This document shows, in pieces, positions 6,890-15,193 of a stretch of DNA of 64,000 nt. How positions within the stretch are numbered: the stretch's first letter is position 1; each line of letters starts with the position of its first letter. Under the pieces are notes generated by a model. The model was not told where the DNA came from, searched no databases, and saw only the letters and a program-made list of their open reading frames with translations. The position numbers and the translations under genes are program-made. This stretch comes from JACCVL01 sp963695375 (GTDB lineage Bacteria; Actinomycetota; Actinomycetes; Propionibacteriales; Nocardioidaceae): assembly GCA_963695375.1 (NCBI GenBank), contig OY968767.1, forward strand, positions 2,232,001 through 2,296,000. Reading direction: 5' to 3'.

Positions 6890-8046
6890 GGCGACGGAAA
6901 TGCGTCATCGCCGGTCCGGGGGAGGACGCGGGACAGCGCGGTGCGCGCCCGGTCGAGGTCCCGGTCGGTCAGGTCGGCGCGGGCGGTCAGTCGCAGCCGG
7001 GACACCCCGTCCGGCACGGAGGGCGGACGGAAGCACCCGACCAGCACGCCCGCGTCGGCGGCCGCCGCCTGCGCCTGTACGGCGGCGGCGGCGGACGGCA
7101 TCGGCACCGGCACGATCGCGCCCGCCGTGACCGGGACGCCGCAGATCGCCGCCAGCTGATCCGCCCGCCGTCGCACCGAGCCGGCCAGGCCGGGCTCGGC
7201 CCGCAGCACCCCCAGCGCGGCAGCGGCGCCGGCCGCGGCCGCGGGGGCGAGGCCGGTGTCGAAGATGAAGGCCCGCGCCGTGTTCACCAGGTGGTCCACC
7301 ACGGCCCGGCTGCCGAGCACGGCACCGCCCTGGCTGCCCAACGCCTTGGACAGCGTCAGGGTGAGCACGAGGTCGCAGCGCGGTCGGTCGGTGCCGGCGA
7401 GCAGGTCGGCCACCAGGCCCAACCCGGCCTGGCCCGCCACCCCGAGGCCGTGCGCCTCGTCCACCAGCAAGGTCGCGTCGTGGCGCCCGCAGCTGGCGGC
7501 GAGGGCGGCGAGCGGAGCGGCGTCGCCGAGGACCGAGAACACCGACTCGGTGAGCACCAGCGCTCGCGGCTCGGACCGCGCCCGCAACGCCGCGTCCACG
7601 GCTCCGACGTCACCGTGCGGCACGACCAGCAGCCGGCCCCTGGCCAGCCGGCAGGCGTCGACGAGGGACGCGTGCACGTGGGCGTCGGACACGATCAGGG
7701 TGCCGGTGTCGGCCAGCGCCGGCACCGCGCCGAGGTTGGCGGCGTACCCGGTCGAGGTCACCAGCGCCGCCTCGTGGCCGAGCGTCTCTGCGAGCTCCCC
7801 CTCCAGCTGCTGGTGCAGCGGCAGGGTGCCGGTGACGAGCCGGGAGGCGCCGGCCCCGGACCCCCACCGCTCGGCCGCGGCTGCGGCCGCGGAGGTGACC
7901 GGGGCGGCCCGGCGCAGACCGAGGTAGTCGTTGCCCGCCAGGTCGACCAGGTCGGCGTCCGGGGACCGGGGGAGCAGCCGCCGCGAGGTTCCCGCAGCCT
8001 CCCGGTCGGCGGCGCGGGCGGACAGCCACGCCTCCAGTGCGGTCAT
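6886..8046 (-). CDS. bioF: 8-amino-7-oxononanoate synthase
   Basis: The 386-residue PLP enzyme condenses pimeloyl-ACP/CoA with alanine to give 8-amino-7-oxononanoate. Typical alpha-oxoamine synthase parts are DLAGNDYLGL (35-44), GASRLVTG (66-73), the cofactor motif DEAHGLGV (196-203) and the PLP lysine K234 in TLSKALGSQGG. The start at 8046 overlaps the bioA stop as ATGA. Pimelate-forming genes (bioC, bioH and similar) are absent here. Confidence 0.95.
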   Translation of the reverse strand: MTALEAWLSARAADREAAGTSRRLLPRSPDADLVDLAGNDYLGLRRAAPVTSAAAAAAERWGSGAGASRLVTGTLPLHQQLEGELAETLGHEAALVTSTGYAANLGAVPALADTGTLIVSDAHVHASLVDACRLARGRLLVVPHGDVGAVDAALRARSEPRALVLTESVFSVLGDAAPLAALAASCGRHDATLLVDEAHGLGVAGQAGLGLVADLLAGTDRPRCDLVLTLTLSKALGSQGGAVLGSRAVVDHLVNTARAFIFDTGLAPAAAAGAAAALGVLRAEPGLAGSVRRRADQLAAICGVPVTAGAIVPVPMPSAAAAVQAQAAAADAGVLVGCFRPPSVPDGVSRLRLTARADLTDRDLDRARTALSRVLPRTGDDAFPSP

Positions 8047-9359
8047 CCCCGTGCCTGCGCCGGGTCGGCCGCCAGCTCCCCGTGCACGGCGGCGGTGATG
8101 GCAGCGGTGATCGCGGCGACGTCGGCGCCGGCCGTCACGTACGGGGGCATGGTGTAGACGAGGTCGCGGAACGGGCGCAGCCACACCCCGTGGGTGAGCG
8201 CCGCCGCCGAGGCGCGGTCGACGTCGACCGGCCGGTCGAGCTGCACCACGCCGACGGCGCCGAGCACCCGGACGTCGCGCACCCCGTCGACGTCGGCCAG
8301 CGGACCGAGGCCGCTGCTCAGCGACGCCTCGATCGCGGCCACCCGGCCGTGCCAGTCCTCCGACACCAGCAGGTCCAGGGAGGCGCCGGCTACCGCGCAG
8401 GCCAGCGGGTTGCCCATGTAGGTGGGCCCGTGCATCAGCACGCCGGACTCCGAGGCGGAGACCGCCCGAGCGACCGGACCGGTGACCAGCACCGCGGACA
8501 GCGTCAGGTAGCCACCGGTCAGCGCCTTGCCGACGCACATCAGGTCCGGCCGGACGTCCGCGTGCAGGCTGGCGAACATCGCGCCGGTGCGGCCGAAACC
8601 GGTCGCGATCTCGTCCAGCACCAGCAGCAGACCGTGCGCGTCACAGACCTCGCGCAGCACGCGGAGGCATTCGGGGTCATAGACGTGCATCCCGCCGGCG
8701 CCCTGCAGGACCGGCTCCACCACCACGGCGGCCAGCTCGGGCGCGTGCCGCTCGGCGAGCGCGCGCACCGCATCGGCCCAGCTCGCGACGTCGCCGCCCG
8801 GCGCCGGTGGGCGCGGGGCGAAGACGTTCGACGGCAGGACGTCGGTGAACATCGCGTGCATCCCGTTGACCGGGTCGCACACCGCCATCGCCCCGAAGGT
8901 GTCGCCGTGGTAGCCGCCGCGCACGGTCAGGAAGCGGGTCCGCCCGGACCGGCCCCGGCCGCGCTGGGCCTGCAGCGCGATCTTCAGCGCGACCTCGACC
9001 GCCACCGAGCCGGAGTCGGCCAGGAAGACGTGGTCCAGCCCGTCCGGCGAGAGGTCGACCAGCCGCCGTGCCAGCGTGACGGCCGGCTCGTGCGTCAGCC
9101 CGCCGAACATCACGTGCGCCATCCGGTCCAGCTGCCCGCGGACGGCGTCGTCGAGGACGGGGTGCCGGTAGCCGTGGATCGCGCACCACCACGACGACAT
9201 CGCGTCCACCACGTCCCGCCCGTCGGCCAGCCGCAGCCGCACGCCGTCCGCGCCGGTCACGACGTGGGTCCGTGCCGGTCGGGTCATCGACGAGTACGGG
9301 TGCCACAGGTGCGCGCTGTCGTAGGCCTGCAGCTCGGGGACGGACGGTGGGGCGCTCAT
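8043..9359 (-). CDS. bioA: Adenosylmethionine-8-amino-7-oxononanoate aminotransferase
   Basis: The 438-residue class III PLP aminotransferase uses AdoMet as amino donor to form 7,8-diaminopelargonic acid. Identifying residues are the substrate-pocket SSWWCAIHGY (55-64), the PLP-binding DEIATGFGRTG (249-259) and the Schiff-base lysine K278 in VGKALTGGY, followed by HGPTYMGNPLA. It is the first gene of the leftward bioAFD operon. TAGCCT at 9369-9374 (minus strand) lies nine bases before the ATG, giving a short or leaderless transcript divergent from bioB. Confidence 0.96.
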   Translation of the reverse strand: MSAPPSVPELQAYDSAHLWHPYSSMTRPARTHVVTGADGVRLRLADGRDVVDAMSSWWCAIHGYRHPVLDDAVRGQLDRMAHVMFGGLTHEPAVTLARRLVDLSPDGLDHVFLADSGSVAVEVALKIALQAQRGRGRSGRTRFLTVRGGYHGDTFGAMAVCDPVNGMHAMFTDVLPSNVFAPRPPAPGGDVASWADAVRALAERHAPELAAVVVEPVLQGAGGMHVYDPECLRVLREVCDAHGLLLVLDEIATGFGRTGAMFASLHADVRPDLMCVGKALTGGYLTLSAVLVTGPVARAVSASESGVLMHGPTYMGNPLACAVAGASLDLLVSEDWHGRVAAIEASLSSGLGPLADVDGVRDVRVLGAVGVVQLDRPVDVDRASAAALTHGVWLRPFRDLVYTMPPYVTAGADVAAITAAITAAVHGELAADPAQARG

Positions 9360-9368
9360 GGCGGCACC

Positions 9369-9374
9369 AGGCTA
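9369..9374 (-). promoter_or_regulatory. -10 box of bioAFD
   Basis: TAGCCT on the minus strand, nine bases from the bioA ATG. Its distance from the bioB -10 box is 48 bp, so one operator in 9375-9422 could control both directions. That stretch is GGCCGG-rich without a clear palindrome. Confidence 0.5.
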
Positions 9375-9422
9375 GAGAAGGCCGGCGAGAGGCCGGAGCG
9401 GGCCGGCCGGCGGCGCTCTCGT

Positions 9423-9428
9423 TAGATT
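9423..9428 (+). promoter_or_regulatory. -10 box of bioB-bsaP
   Basis: TAGATT followed by six bases (GCCCGC) and the bioB ATG. There is no space for a Shine-Dalgarno sequence, so the mRNA is expected to be leaderless. Confidence 0.6.
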
Positions 9429-9434
9429 GCCCGC

Positions 9435-10469
9435 ATGACAGCGGTCATCAGGTCCACGGGCGGTGCCGACGGCGGCACCTCTCCGCTCGCCCACGCCCGT
9501 CGACAGGTCCTGGACCGGGGGGAGGGGCTCGGCCAGGAGCAGCTGGTCGAGATCCTCCGGCTGCCGGACGCCGAGCTGCCCGACCTGCTCGAGCTCGCCC
9601 ACCAGGTCCGGATGACCTGGTGCGGGCCGGAGGTCGAGGTCGAGGGGATCGTGTCGCTCAAGACCGGTGGCTGCCCCGAGGACTGCCACTTCTGCAGCCA
9701 GTCGGGCCAGTTCACCTCCCCGGTACGCGCGGTGTGGCTGAACATCCCCGAGCTGGTCGAGGCGGCGCGGGAGACAGCCGCGACCGGCGCGACCGAGTTC
9801 TGCATCGTCGCGGCGGTCCGCGGACCGGACCAGCGGCTGATGGCGCAGGTCCGCGAGGGGGTCGCCGCGATCCGGGCGGCGGTGGACATCAACGTCGCCT
9901 GCTCGCTCGGGATGCTCACGCCGGACCAGGTCGACGACCTGGCCGAGATGGGGGTGCACCGCTACAACCACAACCTGGAGACGGCCCGGTCGTACTTCCC
10001 CTCCGTGGTCACCACGCACTCGTGGGAGGAGCGGGTCGAGACCTGCCGGTTGGTCCGCGAGGCGGGGATGGAGCTGTGCTGCGGTGGGATCGTCGGGATG
10101 GGCGAGTCGCTCGAGCAGCGGGCGGAGCTGGCGGTCCAGCTCGCGGCCCTGGGGCCGGACGAGGTGCCGCTGAACTTCCTCAACCCGCGGCCGGGAACGC
10201 CGTTCGGTGACCTGGACGTGATGAGCGGCCCCGACGCGCTGCGCACCATCGCCGGCTTCCGGCTGGCGATGCCCCGCACCATCCTGCGCTTCGCCGGCGG
10301 CCGGGAGGTCACCCTCGGCGACCTCGGCACCCGCGACGGTCTGCTGGGCGGGATCAACGCGGTGATCGTCGGCAACTACCTCACCACGCTGGGCCGGGAC
10401 CCGGAGGACGACCTGGGGTTGTTGACCGACCTCAAGATGCCGGTCAAGGAGCTGGCCAAGACGCTGTGA
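9435..10469 (+). CDS. bioB: Biotin synthase
   Basis: The 344-residue radical-SAM enzyme inserts sulfur into dethiobiotin. The [4Fe-4S] motif CPEDCHFC has cysteines at 80, 84 and 87. The auxiliary-cluster region is recognisable in FCIVAA, NVACSLGML and YNHNLETAR, and the C-terminal half has GGIVGMGES and LNPRPGTP. It starts at ATG 9435 with a leaderless-type promoter and overlaps the following bsaP gene by 4 nt (GTGA). The pairing with bsaP agrees with the finding in mycobacteria that their biotin synthase needs this partner. Confidence 0.96.
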   Translation: MTAVIRSTGGADGGTSPLAHARRQVLDRGEGLGQEQLVEILRLPDAELPDLLELAHQVRMTWCGPEVEVEGIVSLKTGGCPEDCHFCSQSGQFTSPVRAVWLNIPELVEAARETAATGATEFCIVAAVRGPDQRLMAQVREGVAAIRAAVDINVACSLGMLTPDQVDDLAEMGVHRYNHNLETARSYFPSVVTTHSWEERVETCRLVREAGMELCCGGIVGMGESLEQRAELAVQLAALGPDEVPLNFLNPRPGTPFGDLDVMSGPDALRTIAGFRLAMPRTILRFAGGREVTLGDLGTRDGLLGGINAVIVGNYLTTLGRDPEDDLGLLTDLKMPVKELAKTL

Positions 10470-10666
10470 GCACGACGACCGAGGTGACGCCCTGGTGCAC
10501 GCAGTGCGGCCGCGCCCTGGACACCGGGGACCACACCGGCTGCGCCGCGCGAGCCGAGCTGGAGCCGCCACGGTGGTGCCCGCGCTGCCGGCGGCGGATG
10601 GTCGTGCAGGTGCTGCCGCGCGGGTGGCGGGCCCGCTGCGTCGAGCACGGCGAAGCGACCGGTTGA
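10466..10666 (+). CDS. bsaP: Biotin synthase auxiliary protein (BsaP-like), cysteine-rich
   Basis: The 66-residue protein follows bioB with a GTGA overlap. It carries two CxxC pairs, WCTQCG (about 11-16) and WCPRC (about 38-42), plus further cysteines in HTGC and ARCVEHG, which suggests a bound metal or iron-sulfur cluster. In mycobacteria the small protein encoded directly after bioB (Rv1590 in M. tuberculosis) was identified as BsaP and is needed for BioB activity. Position, size and cysteine pattern support the same role here. The assignment rests on context and pattern, not an alignment. Confidence 0.8.
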   Translation: MSTTTEVTPWCTQCGRALDTGDHTGCAARAELEPPRWCPRCRRRMVVQVLPRGWRARCVEHGEATG

Positions 10667-10685
10667 GCTCGCCGCTCGTCGTCGG

Positions 10686-11444
10686 CTAGCTCCCGAGCCG
10701 GGCCGCGAGCGCCGCCGCCGCCACCAGCGGGACGGCCCAGCACAGCGCGCGGAGCGCGCCCTCCAGCGGCGCGAGCAGGACGGCCCGGTCCAGCTCCGTC
10801 CGCGTCCCGTCGGTGCCGCGCAGCACGCCGGCGACGTCCGCCGTGCGGCGGCGCAGCCGCCGGGCCGGGGTGCTGAGCCGGCGCTGGGCGACGGAGAGCG
10901 CGGTGGCCCCGGCGGCGACGGCGACGGTGGCGGCGAAGCCACCGGCCGTCCACTCCGGATCCTGTGCGACCGAGCCCACCAGCGCCGGGAAGGCCCCCCA
11001 CGAGCCGGCGAACCCGGCGGTGGTGTGCAGTCGGCCCCCGGCCAGCTCGAGGTTGTAGGCCGCCACCAGCACCGGTCCGAGCGCGACCAGCGGCCACAGC
11101 AGGGGGGTCCCGCGCAACGCCAGCCAGGTGCCGAGCGCGACCGCGGCGGCGACCGAGCCGAACGCCGCCACGATCAGCGTCCGGTCGCTGATCCGGGTGC
11201 GGAGCGGCCGGCCGTTCAGCTCGTCCAGCGCGTGCGCGCCGACACCCATCGCGAGCGCGAACGCCGCCACGGTGACGGCGAGGAGGCCGAGGTCGGGGTC
11301 CGGCCACACGGCGGCGCCGAGGACCACGTAGGACAGGTGCCACAGCGTGTACGGCGGGTGCAGCAGCGTCCACCACTGCGCCGCCCAGCCGCCGCCGCTG
11401 CGGGCGTAGAACGCCGGTTCGTCTGCCGCCGTCGGGTCAGGCAT
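10686..11444 (-). CDS. Polytopic membrane protein, UbiA-like (uncharacterised)
   Basis: The product of about 252 residues has roughly seven or eight hydrophobic segments. An aspartate-containing cytosolic loop, GAHALDELNGRPLRTRISD (about 73-91), recalls the first prenyl-diphosphate-binding loop of UbiA-type prenyltransferases, although the classical NDxxDxxxD is not present. The reading starts at ATG 11444, eight bases inside the end of the upstream UbiE-like methyltransferase gene, so the two are co-translated. A prenyltransferase/methyltransferase pair for a lipid or quinone is one possibility; a sugar-lipid or carotenoid role is equally open. Confidence 0.6.
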   Translation of the reverse strand: MPDPTAADEPAFYARSGGGWAAQWWTLLHPPYTLWHLSYVVLGAAVWPDPDLGLLAVTVAAFALAMGVGAHALDELNGRPLRTRISDRTLIVAAFGSVAAAVALGTWLALRGTPLLWPLVALGPVLVAAYNLELAGGRLHTTAGFAGSWGAFPALVGSVAQDPEWTAGGFAATVAVAAGATALSVAQRRLSTPARRLRRRTADVAGVLRGTDGTRTELDRAVLLAPLEGALRALCWAVPLVAAAALAARLGS

Positions 11445-12192
11445 CCGTGCGCCGACCCCACATGACGAGGCCACCGCCCAGGCTCATCCGCCGGACCCGC
11501 ACCTGCTCCATGCCGGCCTGCTCCCAGGCGACCCGGTGCCAGTCGACGGGATAGCGGGCGTAGTGGGCGCTGATCGACGGCCCGAGGAACCGTCCGACCT
11601 CGAACCACTCCCGGCCACCGGTGACCAGCCCGCCGAGCGGCAGCAGTGCCCGGGTGTAGGCCAGCCAGGCCGGGTGCCAGACGGGGGACTCGGGCACGGC
11701 GAACTCGAGGCTCGCCATCACCCCGCCGGGCCGCACCACCCGGGCCAGCTCGCGCAGCGTCGCCGCCGGGTCGGTCACGTAGCGCAGCAGGTAGGTGAAG
11801 GTCAGCGCGTCGACGCTGCCGTCGGCGAGTGGGAGCTGCTCACCGCGTCCGGCGACCAGCGTGACCCGCTCGGCGCAGCCCGCGGCGGCCACCCGCTCCG
11901 CCCCGACCCGGAGCATCTGCTCGGTCAGGTCGACCCCCACCACCCGGGCAGCCGTCCGGCGGGCCAGTTGGGTGCTCACGCCGGCGGTCCCGCAGGCGAC
12001 GTCGGCCACCACGGCGGGCGCGGGCACCATCGCCGAGACCGGGTCCACCATCGCCCGGCGCCAGCGCCGGTCCTGTCCGAACGACAGCAGCAGCCCGAGC
12101 CGGTCGTAGCGCCGGGGCAGCCCGTCGAACAGCTGCTGGGCGAACCGGGTCGGCTCCGACCGGGACCGCTCGACGTCGCCGCGGTTCCGCAC
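11437..12192 (-). CDS. UbiE/MenG-like SAM-dependent methyltransferase
   Basis: The 251-residue class I methyltransferase has motif I VADVACGTAGVSTQLA (about 63-78), motif II VVGVDLTEQML, an acidic LPLADGSVDALTF segment and the post-motif LRYVTDPAATLRELARVVRPGG, all close to the UbiE/MenG/Coq5 pattern. The N-terminal FAQQLFDGLPRRYDRLG also matches that family. True demethylmenaquinone methyltransferase is usually encoded with other men genes, absent here, so the substrate may differ. The GTG start at 12192 lies 2 bp after the stop of the upstream dehydrogenase gene. Confidence 0.8.
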   Translation of the reverse strand: MRNRGDVERSRSEPTRFAQQLFDGLPRRYDRLGLLLSFGQDRRWRRAMVDPVSAMVPAPAVVADVACGTAGVSTQLARRTAARVVGVDLTEQMLRVGAERVAAAGCAERVTLVAGRGEQLPLADGSVDALTFTYLLRYVTDPAATLRELARVVRPGGVMASLEFAVPESPVWHPAWLAYTRALLPLGGLVTGGREWFEVGRFLGPSISAHYARYPVDWHRVAWEQAGMEQVRVRRMSLGGGLVMWGRRTDA

Positions 12193-12194
12193 GG

Positions 12195-13241
12195 TCAGGG
12201 CCGCAGCAGGCTCTTGATGGCGCGCCGCTCGTCCATCGCGGCGTACGCCTCGGCGACCTGGTCCAGCGGCAGCTCAAGGTCGAACACCGGTGACGCGTCC
12301 AGGGTGCCGGCCCAGACCTCGGGCAGCAGCTCGGGCAGGTAGGCCCGGGTCGGTGCCACCCCGCCGGCGACGGCGACGTTGCGGGCGAACATCGTCCGCA
12401 CCGGCAGCTCGACGCCGTGCGGCACCCCGACGTAGCCGACCCGGCCGCCCGGGCGGGCGGACCGGATCGCCTGCAGCATCGCCGGCCCGGTGCCGACGCA
12501 CTCGAGCACCGCGTCCGCCCCGGTCCCACCGGTGAGGTCCTGCACGGCGGCCACCCCCTCGTCGCCGCGGGCCTCGACGATGTCGGTGGCACCGAAGCGC
12601 CGGGCCACCTCCTGCCGGGGGGCGTGCCGGGACATGGCGACCACCCGCTCCGCTCCCAGCCGGCGGGCGGCCAGGACGCCGCACAGCCCGACCGCACCGT
12701 CACCGACCACCACGACGCTGCTGCCCGGACCGACCCCGGCCGCCACCGCGGCGTGGTGACCGGTCCCCAGCACGTCCGACAGCGCGAGCAGCGCCGGGAT
12801 CTGGGCGTCGTCGGGCTGGCCCGGGGTCCGGACCAGCGTGCCGTCGGCCCACGGCACCCGGACCAGCTCGCCCTGGCCGCCGTCGACGAGATGCCCGTCC
12901 CGGTCGACCCCGCCCCATCCGCCGCCGCGGCTGCAGGAGGTGGGGATCCCGTTGCGGCAGTGCGCACAGTCGCCGTCGGAGTAGAGGAACGGCGCGACCA
13001 CGAAGTCCCCCTCGTTCAGCGTCGACACCTCGGACCCGAGCTTCTCGACCACGCCGACGAACTCGTGCCCGATCCGGGTGGGCTCGTCGACCGCGTTCTC
13101 ACCCCGGTAGGGCCACAGGTCCGACCCGCAGACGCAGGCGGCCACCACCCGGACCAGCGCGTCGGTGTCCAGCACGACGGTGGGGTCGGGGACCAGCTCG
13201 GACCGGACGTCGCGGGGCGCGTGCAGGACGGTGGCTCTCAC
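12195..13241 (-). CDS. Zinc-dependent medium-chain alcohol dehydrogenase
   Basis: The 348-residue MDR enzyme carries the catalytic zinc site: Cys in CVCGSD (about 38-43) and the GHEFVGVVE segment. The structural-zinc lobe has GDCAHCRNGIPTSC. The Rossmann motif is VVGDGAVGLCGVLAARRLG (G-x-G-x-x-G, about 172-190). It would oxidise an alcohol or reduce an aldehyde with NAD(P). It is the first gene of a three-gene leftward operon. GTG 13241 is supported by TACGTT seven bases upstream. The substrate cannot be read from sequence. Confidence 0.9.
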   Translation of the reverse strand: MRATVLHAPRDVRSELVPDPTVVLDTDALVRVVAACVCGSDLWPYRGENAVDEPTRIGHEFVGVVEKLGSEVSTLNEGDFVVAPFLYSDGDCAHCRNGIPTSCSRGGGWGGVDRDGHLVDGGQGELVRVPWADGTLVRTPGQPDDAQIPALLALSDVLGTGHHAAVAAGVGPGSSVVVVGDGAVGLCGVLAARRLGAERVVAMSRHAPRQEVARRFGATDIVEARGDEGVAAVQDLTGGTGADAVLECVGTGPAMLQAIRSARPGGRVGYVGVPHGVELPVRTMFARNVAVAGGVAPTRAYLPELLPEVWAGTLDASPVFDLELPLDQVAEAYAAMDERRAIKSLLRP

Positions 13242-13248
13242 GCGCGTC

Positions 13249-13254
13249 AACGTA
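13249..13254 (-). promoter_or_regulatory. -10 box of the dehydrogenase-methyltransferase-membrane protein operon
   Basis: TACGTT on the minus strand, seven bases before GTG 13241. It sits in the 29-bp gap behind the DUF2252 gene's stop, giving the operon its own promoter. Confidence 0.5.
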
Positions 13255-13270
13255 GCCCGCGACCCGAGGG

Positions 13271-14587
13271 TCAGGTGGCACTGACCCCGCCGATGCGGTT
13301 GTTGCGGAAGGCGTCGACGAACAGCTCGTAGTCCGCCCGCGCGGTCTCGGCGTAGGCCAGCGCCCGGTCGAGCAGATCCTCGATCAGGTCCTCCCGGCGG
13401 CCGCTCACCACCTTGGCGATGGCCACCTCGGTCTGGAACTGCACCAGGCTCTCGTCGCTGTCCTGGTCCGACGCGCAGTGCACCTTCGCGGTCGCGCGGC
13501 CCAGGTCGGTGAGCACCGGGGCGACCTCGTCCGGCTCGGTGAGCGCGTCCCAGGCGAGGTCCGCCTCGTAGGGCGACAGCTCGGAGACCACGAAGCCGGT
13601 GTCGTCGATCGTGCACCAGCCGAGCAGCGGGTCGGTGTGCACCTGCAGCGCCCGCTGGGAGACGACGGTGCGATGCCCCTCGTGCTGGAAGTAGTCGTTG
13701 GCGCGCTTGTCGTTGCGCACGTGGCTCAGCGCCGGGACGTTGCCCTGCTTGAGGGACAGCACGATGTCGTTCTCCAGCGCCTGGTTGTGGCCCTCGATCA
13801 GCACGTTGTAGGCGGGCAGACCGGCGCTGCCGATGCCGAAGCCGGACCGCCCGACGACGTCCTTGACCCGGTAGAACAGCTCGTCGCCGCGGCGCCGGTC
13901 GGCCGGGATGGTGTCCAGGTACGCCTGGTAGCCCTGCATCACCTGGTAGTGCTCGTCCGGCCCGAGCCGGCGCGCTGCGCCGGAGTCGCTGAACCGGCGC
14001 TCGTGGCCACTGATCTCGGTGGTCCGCCCGAGCAGGGCGGTGCGGCTGGACGTCTTGGCCGCGAGCAGCGCGTCGTGCACCGCGCCGGTGGTGTTGTCCA
14101 GCCGCAGCGCGAACTCCTCGTCGTCGTCGCCGCCGACGTAGTGGCTGACCTGGTCGGCGTACGCGACGAGATAGCCGCGGGCCAGGTCGCGAACGGTGTC
14201 GTCGGGGAAGGCCTTGGCCCGGCTCATCAGCGCCAGGCTGGCCACGAAGCGGATCAGGTCCCACGTGAACGGTCCGAGGTAGGCCTCGTCGAAGTCGTTC
14301 ACGTCGAAGACCAGGATGCCGTCGGAGTTCATGTAGGTGCCGAAGTTCTTCGCGTGCAGGTCGCCGTGGATCCACACCCGTGACGTCTTCGTGTCGTTCC
14401 AGGGGTCGTCGCTCTCGTCCTGGTCGGCGAAGAACAGGCAGGCGCTGCCGCGGTAGAACGCGAACGGGTCGGCCGCCATCTTGCGGAACTTCAGCCGGAA
14501 GGCGATCGGGTCGGCCTCCATCAGGTCGGCGAAGGCGTCCTCCAACACGTCGATGATGCGCTGCGTCCGCTGTCGCTTGGTGACCAT
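13271..14587 (-). CDS. DUF2252 family protein (kinase-like fold)
   Basis: The 438-residue protein belongs to DUF2252. Conserved segments include FYRGSACLFFAD (about 43-54), WIHGDLHAKNFGTY (about 71-84, a kinase-like H-G-D-x-H-x-x-N loop) and VFDVNDFDEAYLGPF (about 91-105, resembling the D-F-D metal loop). The fold appears related to aminoglycoside-phosphotransferase/protein-kinase-like enzymes, but no substrate is established. The chosen ATG 14587 has GGCGGAG 7 nt upstream as ribosome-binding site, unlike its leaderless neighbours. It is divergent from the MarR gene. Confidence 0.85.
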   Translation of the reverse strand: MVTKRQRTQRIIDVLEDAFADLMEADPIAFRLKFRKMAADPFAFYRGSACLFFADQDESDDPWNDTKTSRVWIHGDLHAKNFGTYMNSDGILVFDVNDFDEAYLGPFTWDLIRFVASLALMSRAKAFPDDTVRDLARGYLVAYADQVSHYVGGDDDEEFALRLDNTTGAVHDALLAAKTSSRTALLGRTTEISGHERRFSDSGAARRLGPDEHYQVMQGYQAYLDTIPADRRRGDELFYRVKDVVGRSGFGIGSAGLPAYNVLIEGHNQALENDIVLSLKQGNVPALSHVRNDKRANDYFQHEGHRTVVSQRALQVHTDPLLGWCTIDDTGFVVSELSPYEADLAWDALTEPDEVAPVLTDLGRATAKVHCASDQDSDESLVQFQTEVAIAKVVSGRREDLIEDLLDRALAYAETARADYELFVDAFRNNRIGGVSAT

Positions 14588-14671
14588 CGCTGCACTCCGC
14601 CTGCTCGTGGGTCGTCGCCGGCTCGACGGTAGGGGTCCGCGTGCCGTTCGGCACCCGGGGGGGCGCTGCGG

Positions 14672-14677
14672 CAGGAT
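14672..14677 (+). promoter_or_regulatory. -10-like hexamer of the marR gene
   Basis: CAGGAT followed by six bases and the GTG at 14684. It is a weaker match than TANNNT but has the same leaderless geometry. Confidence 0.35.
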
Positions 14678-14683
14678 GCAACG

Positions 14684-15193
14684 GTGCCGGACCAGACCCT
14701 GGGCACCGACGCCGGCCCGCAGGCTCGGGTCGAGCACGAGCTCACCCGGCTGGCCCGCCGGATCCGGGCCGCGCTGTCCGCGTACGCCCCCGTGGTGCAC
14801 CCCCGCCTGGACGTCGCGGGCTACACCCTGCTGCTCGCGATCGTGGACGCCGAGCGGGACGGCACCACCCCGGACGTGCGGGTGGCGGCGCTGGCCGACC
14901 GGCTCCGGCTGCACAAGTCGACGCTCAGCCGCGGACTGGCTCGGCTGGAACGGCTGGGACTCGTGCAACGGGTCGCCGACCCGCAGGACCGCCGGGCCCG
15001 GCTGGTCCGGCTGAGCCCGGACGGTGCGGACCGGGTGGCGCGGGTGCGTGCCGAGCGGCTGGCCGGGCTGGCGCAGGTCCTCGGCGGCTGGCCCGTCGCG
15101 GACCTGGTCGCCCTGGCCGACCTGTTGCAGCGGTTGAACACCACCCTGGACGACGCGCCGCCCCGGCCGACCCGGCCGCCGCTGTCAGCCTGA
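14684..15193 (+). CDS. MarR-family transcriptional regulator
   Basis: The 169-residue protein has an N-terminal helix, then a winged helix-turn-helix: VRVAALADRLRLHKSTLSRGLARLERLGLV (roughly 66-95) and the wing DPQDRRARLVRLSPDG with the MarR D-x-R-D/A-x-R signature. It probably acts as a dimeric repressor sensing a small molecule. The divergent DUF2252 gene is the nearest candidate target. Its last 9 nt overlap the 3' end of hrpA on the opposite strand. Confidence 0.85.
   Translation: MPDQTLGTDAGPQARVEHELTRLARRIRAALSAYAPVVHPRLDVAGYTLLLAIVDAERDGTTPDVRVAALADRLRLHKSTLSRGLARLERLGLVQRVADPQDRRARLVRLSPDGADRVARVRAERLAGLAQVLGGWPVADLVALADLLQRLNTTLDDAPPRPTRPPLSA

Noticed and set aside
13271..14968. Long upstream extension of the DUF2252 frame
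   Set aside because: The extension is antisense to the marR gene; the family begins at ATG 14587 with a Shine-Dalgarno.
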